From Methanosarcina barkeri str. Wiesmoor (GTDB lineage: Archaea > Halobacteriota > Methanosarcinia > Methanosarcinales > Methanosarcinaceae): a stretch of DNA of 64,000 bases. The position numbers and the translations under genes are program-made. A model generated the notes under the pieces. The model worked only from the letters and a program-made list of their open reading frames with translations. It was not told the DNA's origin and searched no databases. The stretch lies in assembly GCF_000969985.1 (NCBI RefSeq), contig NZ_CP009526.1:3844001-3908000 (forward strand), in the 5' to 3' direction. This document shows positions 51,560 to 60,405 of the stretch, piece by piece (the first letter of the stretch is position 1; each line of letters begins with the position of its first letter).

Positions 51560-53452
51560 ATGATAGAAATCAAAGACCTATGGTACACATATCCAGGAAG
51601 ATCGGAACCGACTTTAAAGGGAGTTAACCTTAGAGTCGAAAAAGGAGAATTTGTTCTCCTCACAGGACCTACTGGATGTGGAAAAAGTACTTTATTAAAA
51701 ACATTAAACGGAATCATCCCTCATGAATCTGGAGGAATATTATCAGGAAGTGTGAAAGTCAAAGGGATGGAAACCACTGATTCAAACCAGATGGAAATTT
51801 CGAAAGAAGTAGGCCTTGTGTTTCAGAATCCAGATGACCAGATATTTTCTACAATAGTTGAGGACGAAGTAGCTTTTGGGCCTGAAAACCTCTGCTTTGA
51901 GCAAAAAGAAATTGATAAAAAGGTAACAGAAGCCCTGCAAATTGTAGGGATGTCCGATCTCAGACTGAACTCGACAAATTCACTTTCCGGTGGACAGAAA
52001 CAGAGGATCTGCATTGCAAGTATGCTTGCAATGGAGCCTGAAATCCTTGCCATGGATGAACCTGTAAGCCAGATGGACCCCATGGGCACGCACGAAGTCC
52101 TGAATACAGTAAGGGAACTCAACAGAAAACTGAAAACAACTATTCTGCTGGTGGAACACAGACTACATGAGCTTGCACCATTTGTAGACAGAGTTGTTAT
52201 AATGGACAATGGAAAAATAGTCTTTGATCAGCCCGCTTCAAAAGCTTTTGATAATCTTGAGATATTTTACAGGCTAGGGCTTCGAATTCCTGAACCAGTC
52301 GAGCTCTGCCATAGCCTTGGAATTAAAGCCAGCCCTTTGAGTGTCAGCGGAGCTCTTGCTGTACTAGACAGAGAAATTAAAGAAAATAATAGAATTCCTC
52401 AACTTCTTCTGAATCCGGATAAAAATCCTGTAACCAAGACCAGTTCAAGGAACGCTTCCATTGAAAATAATGCTCATGGAAATAATGATTCTGAAAAAAA
52501 TACTCATGGGAATAATGATTCTGAAAACAATGCTCATGGAAATAATGCTTATAGAAATAATGATTCTGAAAACAATGATTCAATTATTTCCATTCAGGAC
52601 CTATGGTCAGGATATGAGAAAAACAAGATGGTATTGAAAGGAATAAATCTGGAAATCCGTAAAGGTGAGAGGGTTGCGATTATGGGCACGAACGGCTCGG
52701 GTAAGTCAACCCTGCTTTTACACCTTGCTGCCATTCTCAAACCAGATAAAGGAAATGTAAAGGTTTTTGAGGAAGACACAAGATCCAAGAATCCATACTC
52801 CTTTGCAGGTAAAGTCGGATTTGTATTCCAGAACCCTGACCTAATGCTCTTCTGTGATTCAGCTGAGGAAGAAGTAAGGTTTGGACCTGTTCAATTAAAA
52901 TACAGCAATATTGAGGAAAGAGTAAGAAACTCTCTTGAAGCCATGTCAATTCTGCCTCTCAGGCATGACCTCCCTCAAGCTCTGAGCAGAGGGCAAAGAC
53001 TCAGGACAGCCGTCGCTTCGGTACTTTCCATAAATCCAGAACTTATTCTTCTCGATGAACCCACAACAGGGCAAGATAAAGTGAATATAGAACAGATGAT
53101 GGATTTTTTCAAAAATAATAATTCGACACTGATTTTCTGCACACACGATATTGAGGTAGCCATGTCCTATGCCACAAGAATTCTGGTAATGAATGATGGG
53201 CAGATCATAGCGGACGGAAAGGGAAAAGAGGTTATAAAAGATAATGAAACCCTCAAAAAATCCTCACTTACCCAGCCTCCGGTTGTTGAGATCGCAAATC
53301 ATCTGGGAATCAATGCCTTTTCAGTTAAAGAACTTGTGAAAACGCTGACTTCCAGAAGTGTTGAAGGGATAAACTCCGGAAGTGTTGAAGGGATAAACTC
53401 CGGAAATGTTGAAGAGATAAACTCCAGAAGTATTGAGGGGATAAAATGTTAA
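51560..53452 (+). CDS. ECF transporter double ATPase (EcfA-EcfA' fusion)
   Basis: 630 residues carrying two ABC ATPases. First: Walker A GPTGCGKS (36-43), VFQNPDDQ, LSGGQKQR, ILAMDEPVSQMDP, VEHRL. Second from ~347: Walker A GTNGSGKS, VFQNPDLMLF, a variant signature LSRGQRLR, LILLDEPTTGQD, CTHD. A low-complexity Asn/His/Asp/Ser linker (~297-340, HGNNDSENN units) and a repeated tail (SVEGINSGN units, ~605-630) flank the second half. It energises the ECF importer with the S-component upstream and EcfT downstream. The gap to ecfT is 13 bp. Confidence 0.9.
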   Translation: MIEIKDLWYTYPGRSEPTLKGVNLRVEKGEFVLLTGPTGCGKSTLLKTLNGIIPHESGGILSGSVKVKGMETTDSNQMEISKEVGLVFQNPDDQIFSTIVEDEVAFGPENLCFEQKEIDKKVTEALQIVGMSDLRLNSTNSLSGGQKQRICIASMLAMEPEILAMDEPVSQMDPMGTHEVLNTVRELNRKLKTTILLVEHRLHELAPFVDRVVIMDNGKIVFDQPASKAFDNLEIFYRLGLRIPEPVELCHSLGIKASPLSVSGALAVLDREIKENNRIPQLLLNPDKNPVTKTSSRNASIENNAHGNNDSEKNTHGNNDSENNAHGNNAYRNNDSENNDSIISIQDLWSGYEKNKMVLKGINLEIRKGERVAIMGTNGSGKSTLLLHLAAILKPDKGNVKVFEEDTRSKNPYSFAGKVGFVFQNPDLMLFCDSAEEEVRFGPVQLKYSNIEERVRNSLEAMSILPLRHDLPQALSRGQRLRTAVASVLSINPELILLDEPTTGQDKVNIEQMMDFFKNNNSTLIFCTHDIEVAMSYATRILVMNDGQIIADGKGKEVIKDNETLKKSSLTQPPVVEIANHLGINAFSVKELVKTLTSRSVEGINSGSVEGINSGNVEEINSRSIEGIKC

Positions 53453-53465
53453 GGGGATATTCCGG

Positions 53466-54359
53466 ATGATAGGTGCAAGATCAATTGCAGAACCAACAAT
53501 TAAAGATACAGTTATTCACAGAATGGACCCAAGAGCTAAGATCCTTATCCTGATTTCCACTGTTTTTGTCGCTGTGTCCCTGGATAACCAGAAAACGATG
53601 TTTTTGTTATTTCTGATCATACTCTCAGGATTCGTAATTGCAAAAATGCCGGCAATAAAGATCAAGACCCTGGTGATATTGCTTGTACTTTTGATCTGGG
53701 GAACTATTTACTCACAGGCTCTCTTTTATTCTCAACTTCCGAGAACTGTGATTTTTACTATAATCCGTCCCGATTTTCCGGTTTTGGGATGGTTGACAGG
53801 CGGCGGTCTGTTCGTATATGAGGAAGGACTTCATCACGGCGCAGTTCAGGGCCTTAGATCGGCTTCAATCCTTTCTCTTGGACTGTTAATGTGCTGGACC
53901 ACTGACTCAAGGGATATGTTAAACGGTCTGGTAGGACTCAAGGTACCTTATAGCGTAGCTTTTATGGTAATCACAGCAGTAAGATTTCTGCCAATAATAA
54001 TCACTGAAGTAGCTACCGTGATAACAGTCCAGCGGCTCAGGGGATTTAATCCGAAAAAATTTGGGTCAGGAATCATAAAAACATTACTCAATATATTAAC
54101 CCCGACTCTCGCAAACTGTGTAAGGAGAACAGGAACCCTTGCAGTTTCAATTCAGAGTAGGGCTTTTCGGGCAAATCCCGATAGGACATCTCTCAAAAAA
54201 CTGGAGTTTTCAAACATTGACAAAGTAATGATTACAGTTTTTGTTTTTGCAGCCATAAGTATTGTTGTCATAAAACTTCTTTACAATATGTATACAAGTG
54301 GAATTTATTATACTTCAAGTTTAAGACCTGTTTATGCAATTGCAGGGGGATACCTTTGA
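53466..54359 (+). CDS. ECF transporter transmembrane subunit EcfT (CbiQ family)
   Basis: 297 residues with about five to six membrane helices. The coupling helices carry the EcfT motifs: VQRLRGF near 185 and IQSRAFRA near 235 (A/S-R-G/A pattern). AAGGGGA lies upstream of the ATG. EcfT joins the ATPase pair to the S-component. Its stop overlaps the TTG start of the ABC-2 ATPase, extending the operon. Confidence 0.9.
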   Translation: MIGARSIAEPTIKDTVIHRMDPRAKILILISTVFVAVSLDNQKTMFLLFLIILSGFVIAKMPAIKIKTLVILLVLLIWGTIYSQALFYSQLPRTVIFTIIRPDFPVLGWLTGGGLFVYEEGLHHGAVQGLRSASILSLGLLMCWTTDSRDMLNGLVGLKVPYSVAFMVITAVRFLPIIITEVATVITVQRLRGFNPKKFGSGIIKTLLNILTPTLANCVRRTGTLAVSIQSRAFRANPDRTSLKKLEFSNIDKVMITVFVFAAISIVVIKLLYNMYTSGIYYTSSLRPVYAIAGGYL

Positions 54360-55123
54360 TAGAAATAAGAAAATTATCCAGATACTTTGGAAACCTGCTT
54401 GCTGTTGACAATCTTGACCTTGATGTTGGAAATGAGATCTTTGGCCTTCTTGGCCCTAATGGAGCAGGCAAAAGTACGACAGTTATGATGCTTACAACTC
54501 TACTAAAACCCAGCAGTGGGACTGCAAAAGTCTGTGGATATGATATAGTAAAAGAATCCAAAAAAGTAAGGTCAAAGATAAGCTATGTACCCCAGGATAT
54601 GGCAGTTGACCGAAAACTCACAGGTAGGGAAAATGTACTGCTTTATGCGAAACTCTATGGCATCCCTAATAGGGAGTCAAAGGTAGATGAAGTGATTGAA
54701 ATGATGGGGCTTTCAGATCGTGCCGGTGACCTTGTAGCAACATACTCCGGAGGAATGAGAAGGCGCCTTGAACTTGCTCAGGCGCTTGTGCACGAACCTG
54801 AGGTTCTGTTTCTGGATGAACCGACCCTTGGACTGGATGTGAGTGGCAGAAAGAAGATATGGGAGCATATCAGGATGCTCAAGGCCGAAGGGATGACCAT
54901 CTTCATGACTACGCACTACCTCGAAGAGGCAGAAAAATACTGCAATAGGGTTGCTATTATCGATAAAGGACGAATTGCAGTTATCGGCTCTCCTGAAAAC
55001 CTTACACACTCCATAGGGGAACACGCCTCCCTTAATGACGTTTTCCTTGAAAACGTTAAAACTCCTGAAGAGCAGGAAGGATTTAATTCAACCCAGTTCA
55101 GAAACCTTCTGAGGCGAAGATGA
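54356..55123 (+). CDS. ABC-2 type transporter ATP-binding protein
   Basis: 255 residues from a TTG at 54356 with GGGGGA upstream. Walker A GPNGAGKST (~39), YVPQDMAVDRKLTGREN, signature YSGGMRRRLELAQ, Walker B VLFLDEPTLGLD, TTHYLEEAE. It is of the DrrA/NodI type, commonly in exporters of drugs, lipids or heme-like compounds. Overlaps both neighbours by a few bases. Its presence in the operon suggests export or membrane placement of something connected to the imported compound; this is inference. Confidence 0.9.
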   Translation: MIEIRKLSRYFGNLLAVDNLDLDVGNEIFGLLGPNGAGKSTTVMMLTTLLKPSSGTAKVCGYDIVKESKKVRSKISYVPQDMAVDRKLTGRENVLLYAKLYGIPNRESKVDEVIEMMGLSDRAGDLVATYSGGMRRRLELAQALVHEPEVLFLDEPTLGLDVSGRKKIWEHIRMLKAEGMTIFMTTHYLEEAEKYCNRVAIIDKGRIAVIGSPENLTHSIGEHASLNDVFLENVKTPEEQEGFNSTQFRNLLRRR

Positions 55124-55848
55124 TGAAAGCAGTATACTACTATTTTGAGAGGGATCTTGTAAAATGGCTAAGGGGAAGGGTTACCGTTATTTCCTCACTC
55201 GTAATGCCTGCAGCCTGGCTGGTATTTGTAGGGCTGGCTTTGCCAACAAAGTTTACGGATAATTACCTCGAATATATAACCCCTGGAATTCTTGTCATGA
55301 CTATGCTTTTTTCTTCCCTGCAAGGAGGATCTCTTATGATTTTTGATAAGATACTTGGTTTTTTGAATAAGTTCCTTGCCATGCCCTCGCCACGAGAAAG
55401 CATGCTTTATGGAAAAATCCTATTTATCAGCGTAAGAGGCTTGATGCAGGCGACTGTGATACTCATAATAGCTACTCTTCTTGGAGTAAGGATATTGAAC
55501 CCTGTGCAGTTAATATTAATATATTTCACACTGTTTTTGTTTTCAGTATTTTTTTCTGCTCTCTCAACTATGATAGGAATGCACTTAAGCGACCATGACA
55601 GCTATGCGGCTGTTAATAGCATGATCAGCATGCCTTTGTTCTTCACCAGCAGTGCACTCATGCCCTATGACGTCATGCCTGCATGGTTGAGGTTTCTGGC
55701 CAGACTCAATCCTGTAAGTTATGCAATAGACAGCACAAGAACTCTGTTTGAAGGAGGAATGCCTGTTCATGGACTCATAAGCCTGGCCATAGGAGCCGGA
55801 ATTATGGTACTTCTTGGGACTTATCAGTTCAGGAAGGCATTTGTGTGA
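55120..55848 (+). CDS. ABC-2 type transporter permease
   Basis: 242 residues, six predicted membrane helices, with ABC-2 features (FDKILGFLNKFLAMPSPRESMLYGKI amphipathic region; SMPLFFTSSALMPYDVMPAWLRFLARLNPVSYAIDSTR near the C-terminus). Two adjacent ATGs (55120 and 55123) overlap the ATPase stop. Last gene of the operon, followed by 200 bp of purine-rich DNA. Confidence 0.9.
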   Translation: MMKAVYYYFERDLVKWLRGRVTVISSLVMPAAWLVFVGLALPTKFTDNYLEYITPGILVMTMLFSSLQGGSLMIFDKILGFLNKFLAMPSPRESMLYGKILFISVRGLMQATVILIIATLLGVRILNPVQLILIYFTLFLFSVFFSALSTMIGMHLSDHDSYAAVNSMISMPLFFTSSALMPYDVMPAWLRFLARLNPVSYAIDSTRTLFEGGMPVHGLISLAIGAGIMVLLGTYQFRKAFV

Positions 55849-56054
55849 AAAAGAAAAGAAGAGTAAAGTAGAGAAGAGGAGTGAAGTAAAAAGGCAAAAA
55901 AGGAATTTAATAAACGTAGGAATAAATAAAAACTGGAAAAAAGAAGAAAAAAAATCAGACAAACAAAAAGAAGAAAAAAATCAGATAAGAAAAAAAATAG
56001 AAAAAAATGAGCCGACAAGAAAAGACAAAAAATCGAAATCCAAACCTTTTAGGT

Positions 56055-57065
56055 TCAGACCCGCTTAATGTTCATATTTATTGCAACTTCTGCAATGTCA
56101 GCGCTGTATTCCGAGACCCTCCTCAGGCTCTCCAAGATCATGCTGAGTTCAATATTATCTGAACCTTCACAATCCTGTGGCTCCAGAGAAAATCCGAACT
56201 GAGACACTTTCTTTGCCTCTACGACGATTTTGTTAATAGCCTGCGGGTCTTCTTCGGCCATGGAGTCTATTGAGCTTTCAAAAACTTTACAGGAGAGGTC
56301 AGCCATCTTGAAGATGGAGTCATCAGCGCTAATTCCGGAATCCATTTTCAGGACACTTTTTGCTATCTTTACAGCGTGATCTCCTACGCGTTCAATACTT
56401 TTCGTAATAAGTCTGTATCCCAGGCATTCTCTTGGATGCCGAATTCCAATCTTTTCAGAGAGCTCGATATCTTCAATTGAAGCCTTGAGCTGGCGGACGG
56501 CAAGAAGATAAAAGCGATCCACATCGTCATCTCTCTGAACGACATCTTCAGCAATCTCAACATTATGGTCCCTTAGAGCAGTCATGGAGTCCTCAAGCAT
56601 GGAAAGTACAAGTCCATACATGTTTCTAATTACCCTGGTAAGTGGAAGATCATTGTAGTTCAGAAGACACTGGAAGACCAGCTCATTCCGAGATTCTTCA
56701 ATAAGTTCAAGCCCTATGAGCTTTTGACGCACGGAATCTTTGATGAACTTGCGGTCATGGGCACTAAAGCCTTTTTTGGTAGTCAGTCTGATAACATCAT
56801 AGCCCACAAGATAATGAGAAATAAGAATCCTGAGATTATTTTCTGCACTGTCAGAGTGAATATAATCGATCGTTGCATTGAGGGTAGAGTGTTCCTTTGA
56901 AACTGCACTGGAAGAAACAAGCAGAGTTTTATTAGGCATGGGTGTGAGCGTAAGAGTGTCACCGGCCTCAAGTCCTATATCCCGAACCCATTTTATGGGG
57001 AGGGATACAATATAAGTAGAATTTCCGGTAAACTGAACTTTTCTTTTATCCTTTGTGATAAACAA
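56055..57065 (-). CDS. AbrB/SpoVT DNA-binding domain fused to PhoU domains
   Basis: 336 residues. The N-terminus (~4-47, RKVQFTGNSTYIVSLPIKWVRDIGLEAGDTL) is a swapped-hairpin AbrB domain; two PhoU-like helical repeats follow (~110-325; e.g. EDVVQRDDDVDRFY, KSIERVGDHAVKIAKSV, RRVSEYSADIAEVA). Such fusions in archaea are thought to sense phosphate status and bind DNA. The start is a TTG at 57065 with AGGGGGC almost touching it, unusually close; a TATA-like CTTTATATAG near 57104 implies a very short leader. Not in the pst operon. Confidence 0.85.
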   Translation of the reverse strand: MFITKDKRKVQFTGNSTYIVSLPIKWVRDIGLEAGDTLTLTPMPNKTLLVSSSAVSKEHSTLNATIDYIHSDSAENNLRILISHYLVGYDVIRLTTKKGFSAHDRKFIKDSVRQKLIGLELIEESRNELVFQCLLNYNDLPLTRVIRNMYGLVLSMLEDSMTALRDHNVEIAEDVVQRDDDVDRFYLLAVRQLKASIEDIELSEKIGIRHPRECLGYRLITKSIERVGDHAVKIAKSVLKMDSGISADDSIFKMADLSCKVFESSIDSMAEEDPQAINKIVVEAKKVSQFGFSLEPQDCEGSDNIELSMILESLRRVSEYSADIAEVAINMNIKRV

Positions 57066-57450
57066 GCCCCCTAGGGAATTCTAATAATTATTAAAGGAAC
57101 TATATAGAGGAAAGTGATATATAAAGGTATCTTAAAAATAGAACACTAAAAAGAGAAATAAAATATAGTAGCTATGTCTAATTATGGTATATAGGATCAA
57201 TTACCAAATTATAGAGAAACATAGAGTTATGATAAAAATCCGATATAAAAGCATATAAAACTAGTTTTCTGAAAGGTACTTTTCCCGTAAAACTTTTTTT
57301 TGCAACAAGTACAAGATAATTCTGTAAATACTATACTAATCACATTCAAGTAACGATAAATCCAATTAACAAGAGCATAGAATGGTGAAGAAGAAGAGAA
57401 GGATGAAAAATAAAGAAAAACGTTAACGAGAGATCAGGAAAGCAAAGAGG
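57066..57450. other. A-rich intergenic region, nothing recognised
   Basis: 385 bp between two minus-strand genes. Contains the promoter side of the AbrB-PhoU gene (CTTTATATAG on the minus strand near 57095-57105). No repeat family or RNA gene is seen. Confidence 0.4.
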
Positions 57451-57491
57451 ACAAAAAAATAGAGAGAACCAATTAACAAGAAATTGGTCTC
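57451..57491 (-). terminator. Hairpin and T-run after the hemerythrin-like gene
   Basis: On the minus strand GAGACCAATT-TCTTGTT-AATTGGTTCTC (57464-57491) forms a 10-bp stem with one bulge, followed by TATTTTTTTGT. It lies 22 bp after the stop of the gene starting at 57965. Confidence 0.6.
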
Positions 57492-57512
57492 AAGTACAAA
57501 AGAATCATTTTT

Positions 57513-57965
57513 TTATACAACAGGTCCCCCAGTCTCTATCCTGTTCATGTAACTCCTTTTGAACTCAATGTATTGTTGAGCCATGTCTTCTGCTTTCTCC
57601 GGACTCAAGATATTCCGGGCCTTTTCAAAAACTATACTTTCCTCTTCTGCAATATGAAGGTCTATGATTTGTTTCAGTTCAGTGAGTTTAGGAGCCCATT
57701 CTTCATCTCTTTCTTCCATACCTTCTATTTCGAAAATCAGAGTTTTTGCCTCATTGTGTTCTTTATGAGCTTGACTCATAAGCTCACGTAGTTCTTCTAC
57801 CTCTTCAAGTACCGGATAGAAGATTCTTTCTTCTCCCATCATATGAGGGTCAGCTTTAAGCTTTACTTTAAAAAAACTTACCCTTGATCCGTCCTGCAAT
57901 GCTTGCCGGAGAAGTTCAGACATCTGCTCATGCTCTTCTTTAAGGACATCATAAATGGTTTCCAT
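57513..57965 (-). CDS. Hemerythrin-like (HHE) domain protein
   Basis: 150 residues, AGGGGGAA before the ATG. Four-helix bundle with the spaced iron ligands of the HHE family: EEHEQM (His12), DPHMMGEERIFYP (His ~41, Glu), AHKEHNEA (His ~86/89) and DLHIAEEESIVF (His ~122, Glu). Such proteins bind a di-iron centre and deal with oxygen, nitric oxide or iron release. Single gene with its own terminator. Confidence 0.85.
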   Translation of the reverse strand: METIYDVLKEEHEQMSELLRQALQDGSRVSFFKVKLKADPHMMGEERIFYPVLEEVEELRELMSQAHKEHNEAKTLIFEIEGMEERDEEWAPKLTELKQIIDLHIAEEESIVFEKARNILSPEKAEDMAQQYIEFKRSYMNRIETGGPVV

Positions 57966-58219
57966 AATTTCCCCCTGGTGTCACGTCAATTCTCAAGGAT
58001 AAAATAATTCTGAATTATTTTAACTAATAATATACAACGCTTTAATGCTGACGCAACACTAGTTTAATATAAAGGAGGATGTATTTAAAAAGAACGTATA
58101 TTTTATCCCAAAATAATTTCACTTTTCAAATTGTTATTGCAATTATAAGTAGCGAACATGAATTATTGAAAAACATAAATTGAAAAACATATGCATAAGA
58201 CTCTTTCTACATTTTCCCC

Positions 58220-58349
58220 GAGCCTATCCCATAACTCAAAACTGCTTCTCCAAATATGGAATTAAGAATAATCAATGGTTTCTGATTACGGAAAATAGTT
58301 CTGAAATTCTTATCAATTTTGAGTATAAAACTGGTTTTGGGATGAACTC
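58220..58349 (-). repeat. MITE-like element, family 1, copy C
   Basis: 130 bp, opposite in orientation to copies A and B. On the minus strand it starts GAGTTCATCCCAAAACCAG and ends TTATGGGATAGGCTC, and is very similar to copy B throughout the interior (TTTTATACTCAAAATTGATA, GATTATTCTTAATTCCA). Confidence 0.75.
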
Positions 58350-58662
58350 CATTTTTGCTATAATATTATTGGAATTGGGAAACGTCTGTTAAAATTTCCT
58401 GCAAAACACAATATTTTGAGGAAAAAGTATCGCATTTATTTATTCTTTTGTTCGTTTCTGATTGCGTTTCTCGGAAAACATCAATTAGAAAAAAAGGATA
58501 TTTTGAATTGCAGGAAGTAAGAGCTGAAACTTCCTGCAAATCTGAAAAATACTTAAAGTCTGTTCGCAAACCTAAACTATATTTTTTCAATAAATAATGC
58601 ACGTAAGCAACGATTCAGAAGTCTATTTCTTTTAATACTTTAGCATTCCTATATTAATCAAT

Positions 58663-58792
58663 GAGCTTATCCCAAAAGCCATTAAGTTCTTAATCATCAA
58701 GAATTTTCAGGATTGTTTTCATGATCAGAAACTTGATTGATTATTCGGAATACAGAATTCAGAGAAGCAATTTTGAGTTTTGGGATCAGCTC
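58663..58792 (+). repeat. MITE-like element, family 1, copy D
   Basis: 130 bp, GAGCTTATCCCAAAAGCC ... TTTTGGGATCAGCTC. Its terminal repeats are the clearest of the family; AAT precedes and follows, a possible 3-bp target duplication. The interior is more diverged from copies A-C. Confidence 0.75.
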
Positions 58793-58930
58793 AATGAGAA
58801 CAGTAGGTACAAACAATCAAGACTCCTTTGAGAATAACGTAGATTGTACTCAATTTTGTGCCTCGAGTACATTACTCCAAATTGATTATTGGTAGAGCTC
58901 CGAAGATTAAGGCAAATTTCCAGATATCAG

Positions 58931-60274
58931 TTATTCTCCTTCTTTATTTATAGAAGGAAGAGAAATAGCCTGATCTCTTTTTTTTCTAATTTTCTCAAAG
59001 AGCTGTTTTAAGGTGTCTTCGTTGCTCTTTGTAAACTTAAAAGGCGAGCTTGTAAAAGGTTCGAAGTGAACTGGCACATCGTCGAGCCTGTAGAAGGTAC
59101 CGTCGCATTCCATAGCATCAATGACTCCAGGAAGTACAATCCCCGAAGCAGATACTGTCGGGCATGGAGCGATGTCCAGGCAAATCATTGGAATTTTTGC
59201 AAGGTAAGCCGCACAATCTGCAGGGATATGAGATACAAGATCAGCACACATAACGAAAGCTGCGTCAACATCTTTTTCTCGAAGCACGTCCACGGTTGTG
59301 AATTCTCCAGGGTTATAACGTGGGTGCCCACGCATGAAGTCAATCCCAAAGGGATAGCCATACATGTAGGCAGCTACCTGGTTAAAGCCTGCCACGTTGC
59401 AGTGACCGCGGAGAGCTCCAAGGGTGAACTTGGCGTAGTTGTTCAGTTCCTTTACGAGGTTCATGGCAATCTCGGAGTTCCTGTACTTTCCCATTGAAGA
59501 AGCAAGCCCGAGACCTACTGAAATAGCCCCAAAGGTGCAGTTCTTCATCAGATCGAGCATATCTTCCATAACAGGGATTGGAACTCCAGTAATCTCTTCT
59601 ACTGAAGGATGAGGAGTTTTTCCGTGAAGCAAGGTTAGAAGTGCACTTATCAGTTCAAAATCCGAGTCAGGTTTGAGCTGAACATGCAGATCAGAAGCTT
59701 CAGTGGTTGGGGTTTTTCTTGGGTCTACAGTGATAATTGTCCTGTCAAAACGTCCGCGTTTTGTCCAGTAACCTCTCGGAAAAACTGCGTACCTTGACAT
59801 CTGTCTCGGCATGGATTCAAGAGGATTGGTTCCCCAGTAGACTATTAGGTCTCCCCTGTTTTTTTTCTGCCCTTCGGTTGCACCGACTTTCCCGGCTTCC
59901 TGGATTCCCATAGCTGTTGGCCCGTGGCAGACAGTAGAATTGGAATCAACAATCGCACCAAGGTATTCTCCGATCTTGAGCCCAATTTCATGTGCTTCAC
60001 ATGAGGTTTCACTGCCCATGAACAGCAGTGGACGCTTTGCCGAAACAAGAATATCGGCAGCTTTCTCAAGAGCTTCATCCCAGGCAGCAGGTGTCAGTTT
60101 TCCCCTAACTTTTATAAGAGGCTGCATAATCCTGTGGGAACTTACAATTTCCTGAAATTTGGCATTTCCCATCTTACATGCATTTTTTACTTCAATTTTT
60201 CCGTCTCCGAATTCGACCTGGATGTCGTCACAGGCTGCTCCACAGACCGGACAGATTATATTTTTGAAAATCAT
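58931..60274 (-). CDS. fmdB: Formylmethanofuran dehydrogenase subunit B (intact, in a decayed operon)
   Basis: 447 residues from the ATG at 60274, chosen for GGAG 8 nt upstream; the frame is open to 60343 through a remnant of fmdD. Subunit B holds the Mo/W pterin site that reduces CO2 to formate, passed on to methanofuran. Four N-terminal cysteines (CPVCGAAC at 8-15, Cys33) bind a 4Fe-4S cluster; Cys116 in STVCHGPTAMG is the metal ligand, with no selenocysteine. It looks complete, yet subunits A, C and D upstream are broken, so it can work only with partners from elsewhere or is itself on the way to loss. Upstream order A-C-D-B matches the fmd (molybdenum) operon order, hence fmdB rather than fwdB. 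Confidence 0.85.
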   Translation of the reverse strand: MIFKNIICPVCGAACDDIQVEFGDGKIEVKNACKMGNAKFQEIVSSHRIMQPLIKVRGKLTPAAWDEALEKAADILVSAKRPLLFMGSETSCEAHEIGLKIGEYLGAIVDSNSTVCHGPTAMGIQEAGKVGATEGQKKNRGDLIVYWGTNPLESMPRQMSRYAVFPRGYWTKRGRFDRTIITVDPRKTPTTEASDLHVQLKPDSDFELISALLTLLHGKTPHPSVEEITGVPIPVMEDMLDLMKNCTFGAISVGLGLASSMGKYRNSEIAMNLVKELNNYAKFTLGALRGHCNVAGFNQVAAYMYGYPFGIDFMRGHPRYNPGEFTTVDVLREKDVDAAFVMCADLVSHIPADCAAYLAKIPMICLDIAPCPTVSASGIVLPGVIDAMECDGTFYRLDDVPVHFEPFTSSPFKFTKSNEDTLKQLFEKIRKKRDQAISLPSINKEGE

Positions 60275-60275
60275 G

Positions 60276-60405
60276 CTCACCGCTCCGATATAAATTTTTA
60301 ACACTACATCTTCGGCACTGAGAACCTCTTCATCTAGGCTCAATCGTTACTGGAACGCCCTTATGCGGGGAGACCCTGTAGAAAGAGTATCAGTTCCCCT
60401 CTGTA
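60276..60405 (-). pseudogene. fmdD: C-terminal remnant of formylmethanofuran dehydrogenase subunit D
   Basis: Pieces in three frames spell a FmdD end: TDTLSTGSP (60372-60400), KGVPVTIEP (~60340-60367) and DEEVLSAEDVVLKIYIG (60285-60337). At least two frameshifts separate them. The N-terminal two thirds of the gene are missing: the fragment joins directly to fmdC sequence near 60403. Confidence 0.6.

Larger units (their letters stand above)
57966..58930. other. 965 bp intergenic region with two family-1 MITEs
   Basis: Contains a solo TTTTATCCCAAAATAATTTC motif (58101-58120) and two inverted-repeat elements in opposite orientation (58220-58349 and 58663-58792). No gene found. Confidence 0.5.

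Noticed and set aside
55814-56068. Lys/Glu-rich open frame after the ABC-2 permease
   Set aside because: It starts inside the permease gene and follows an A/G-rich tract; composition artefact.
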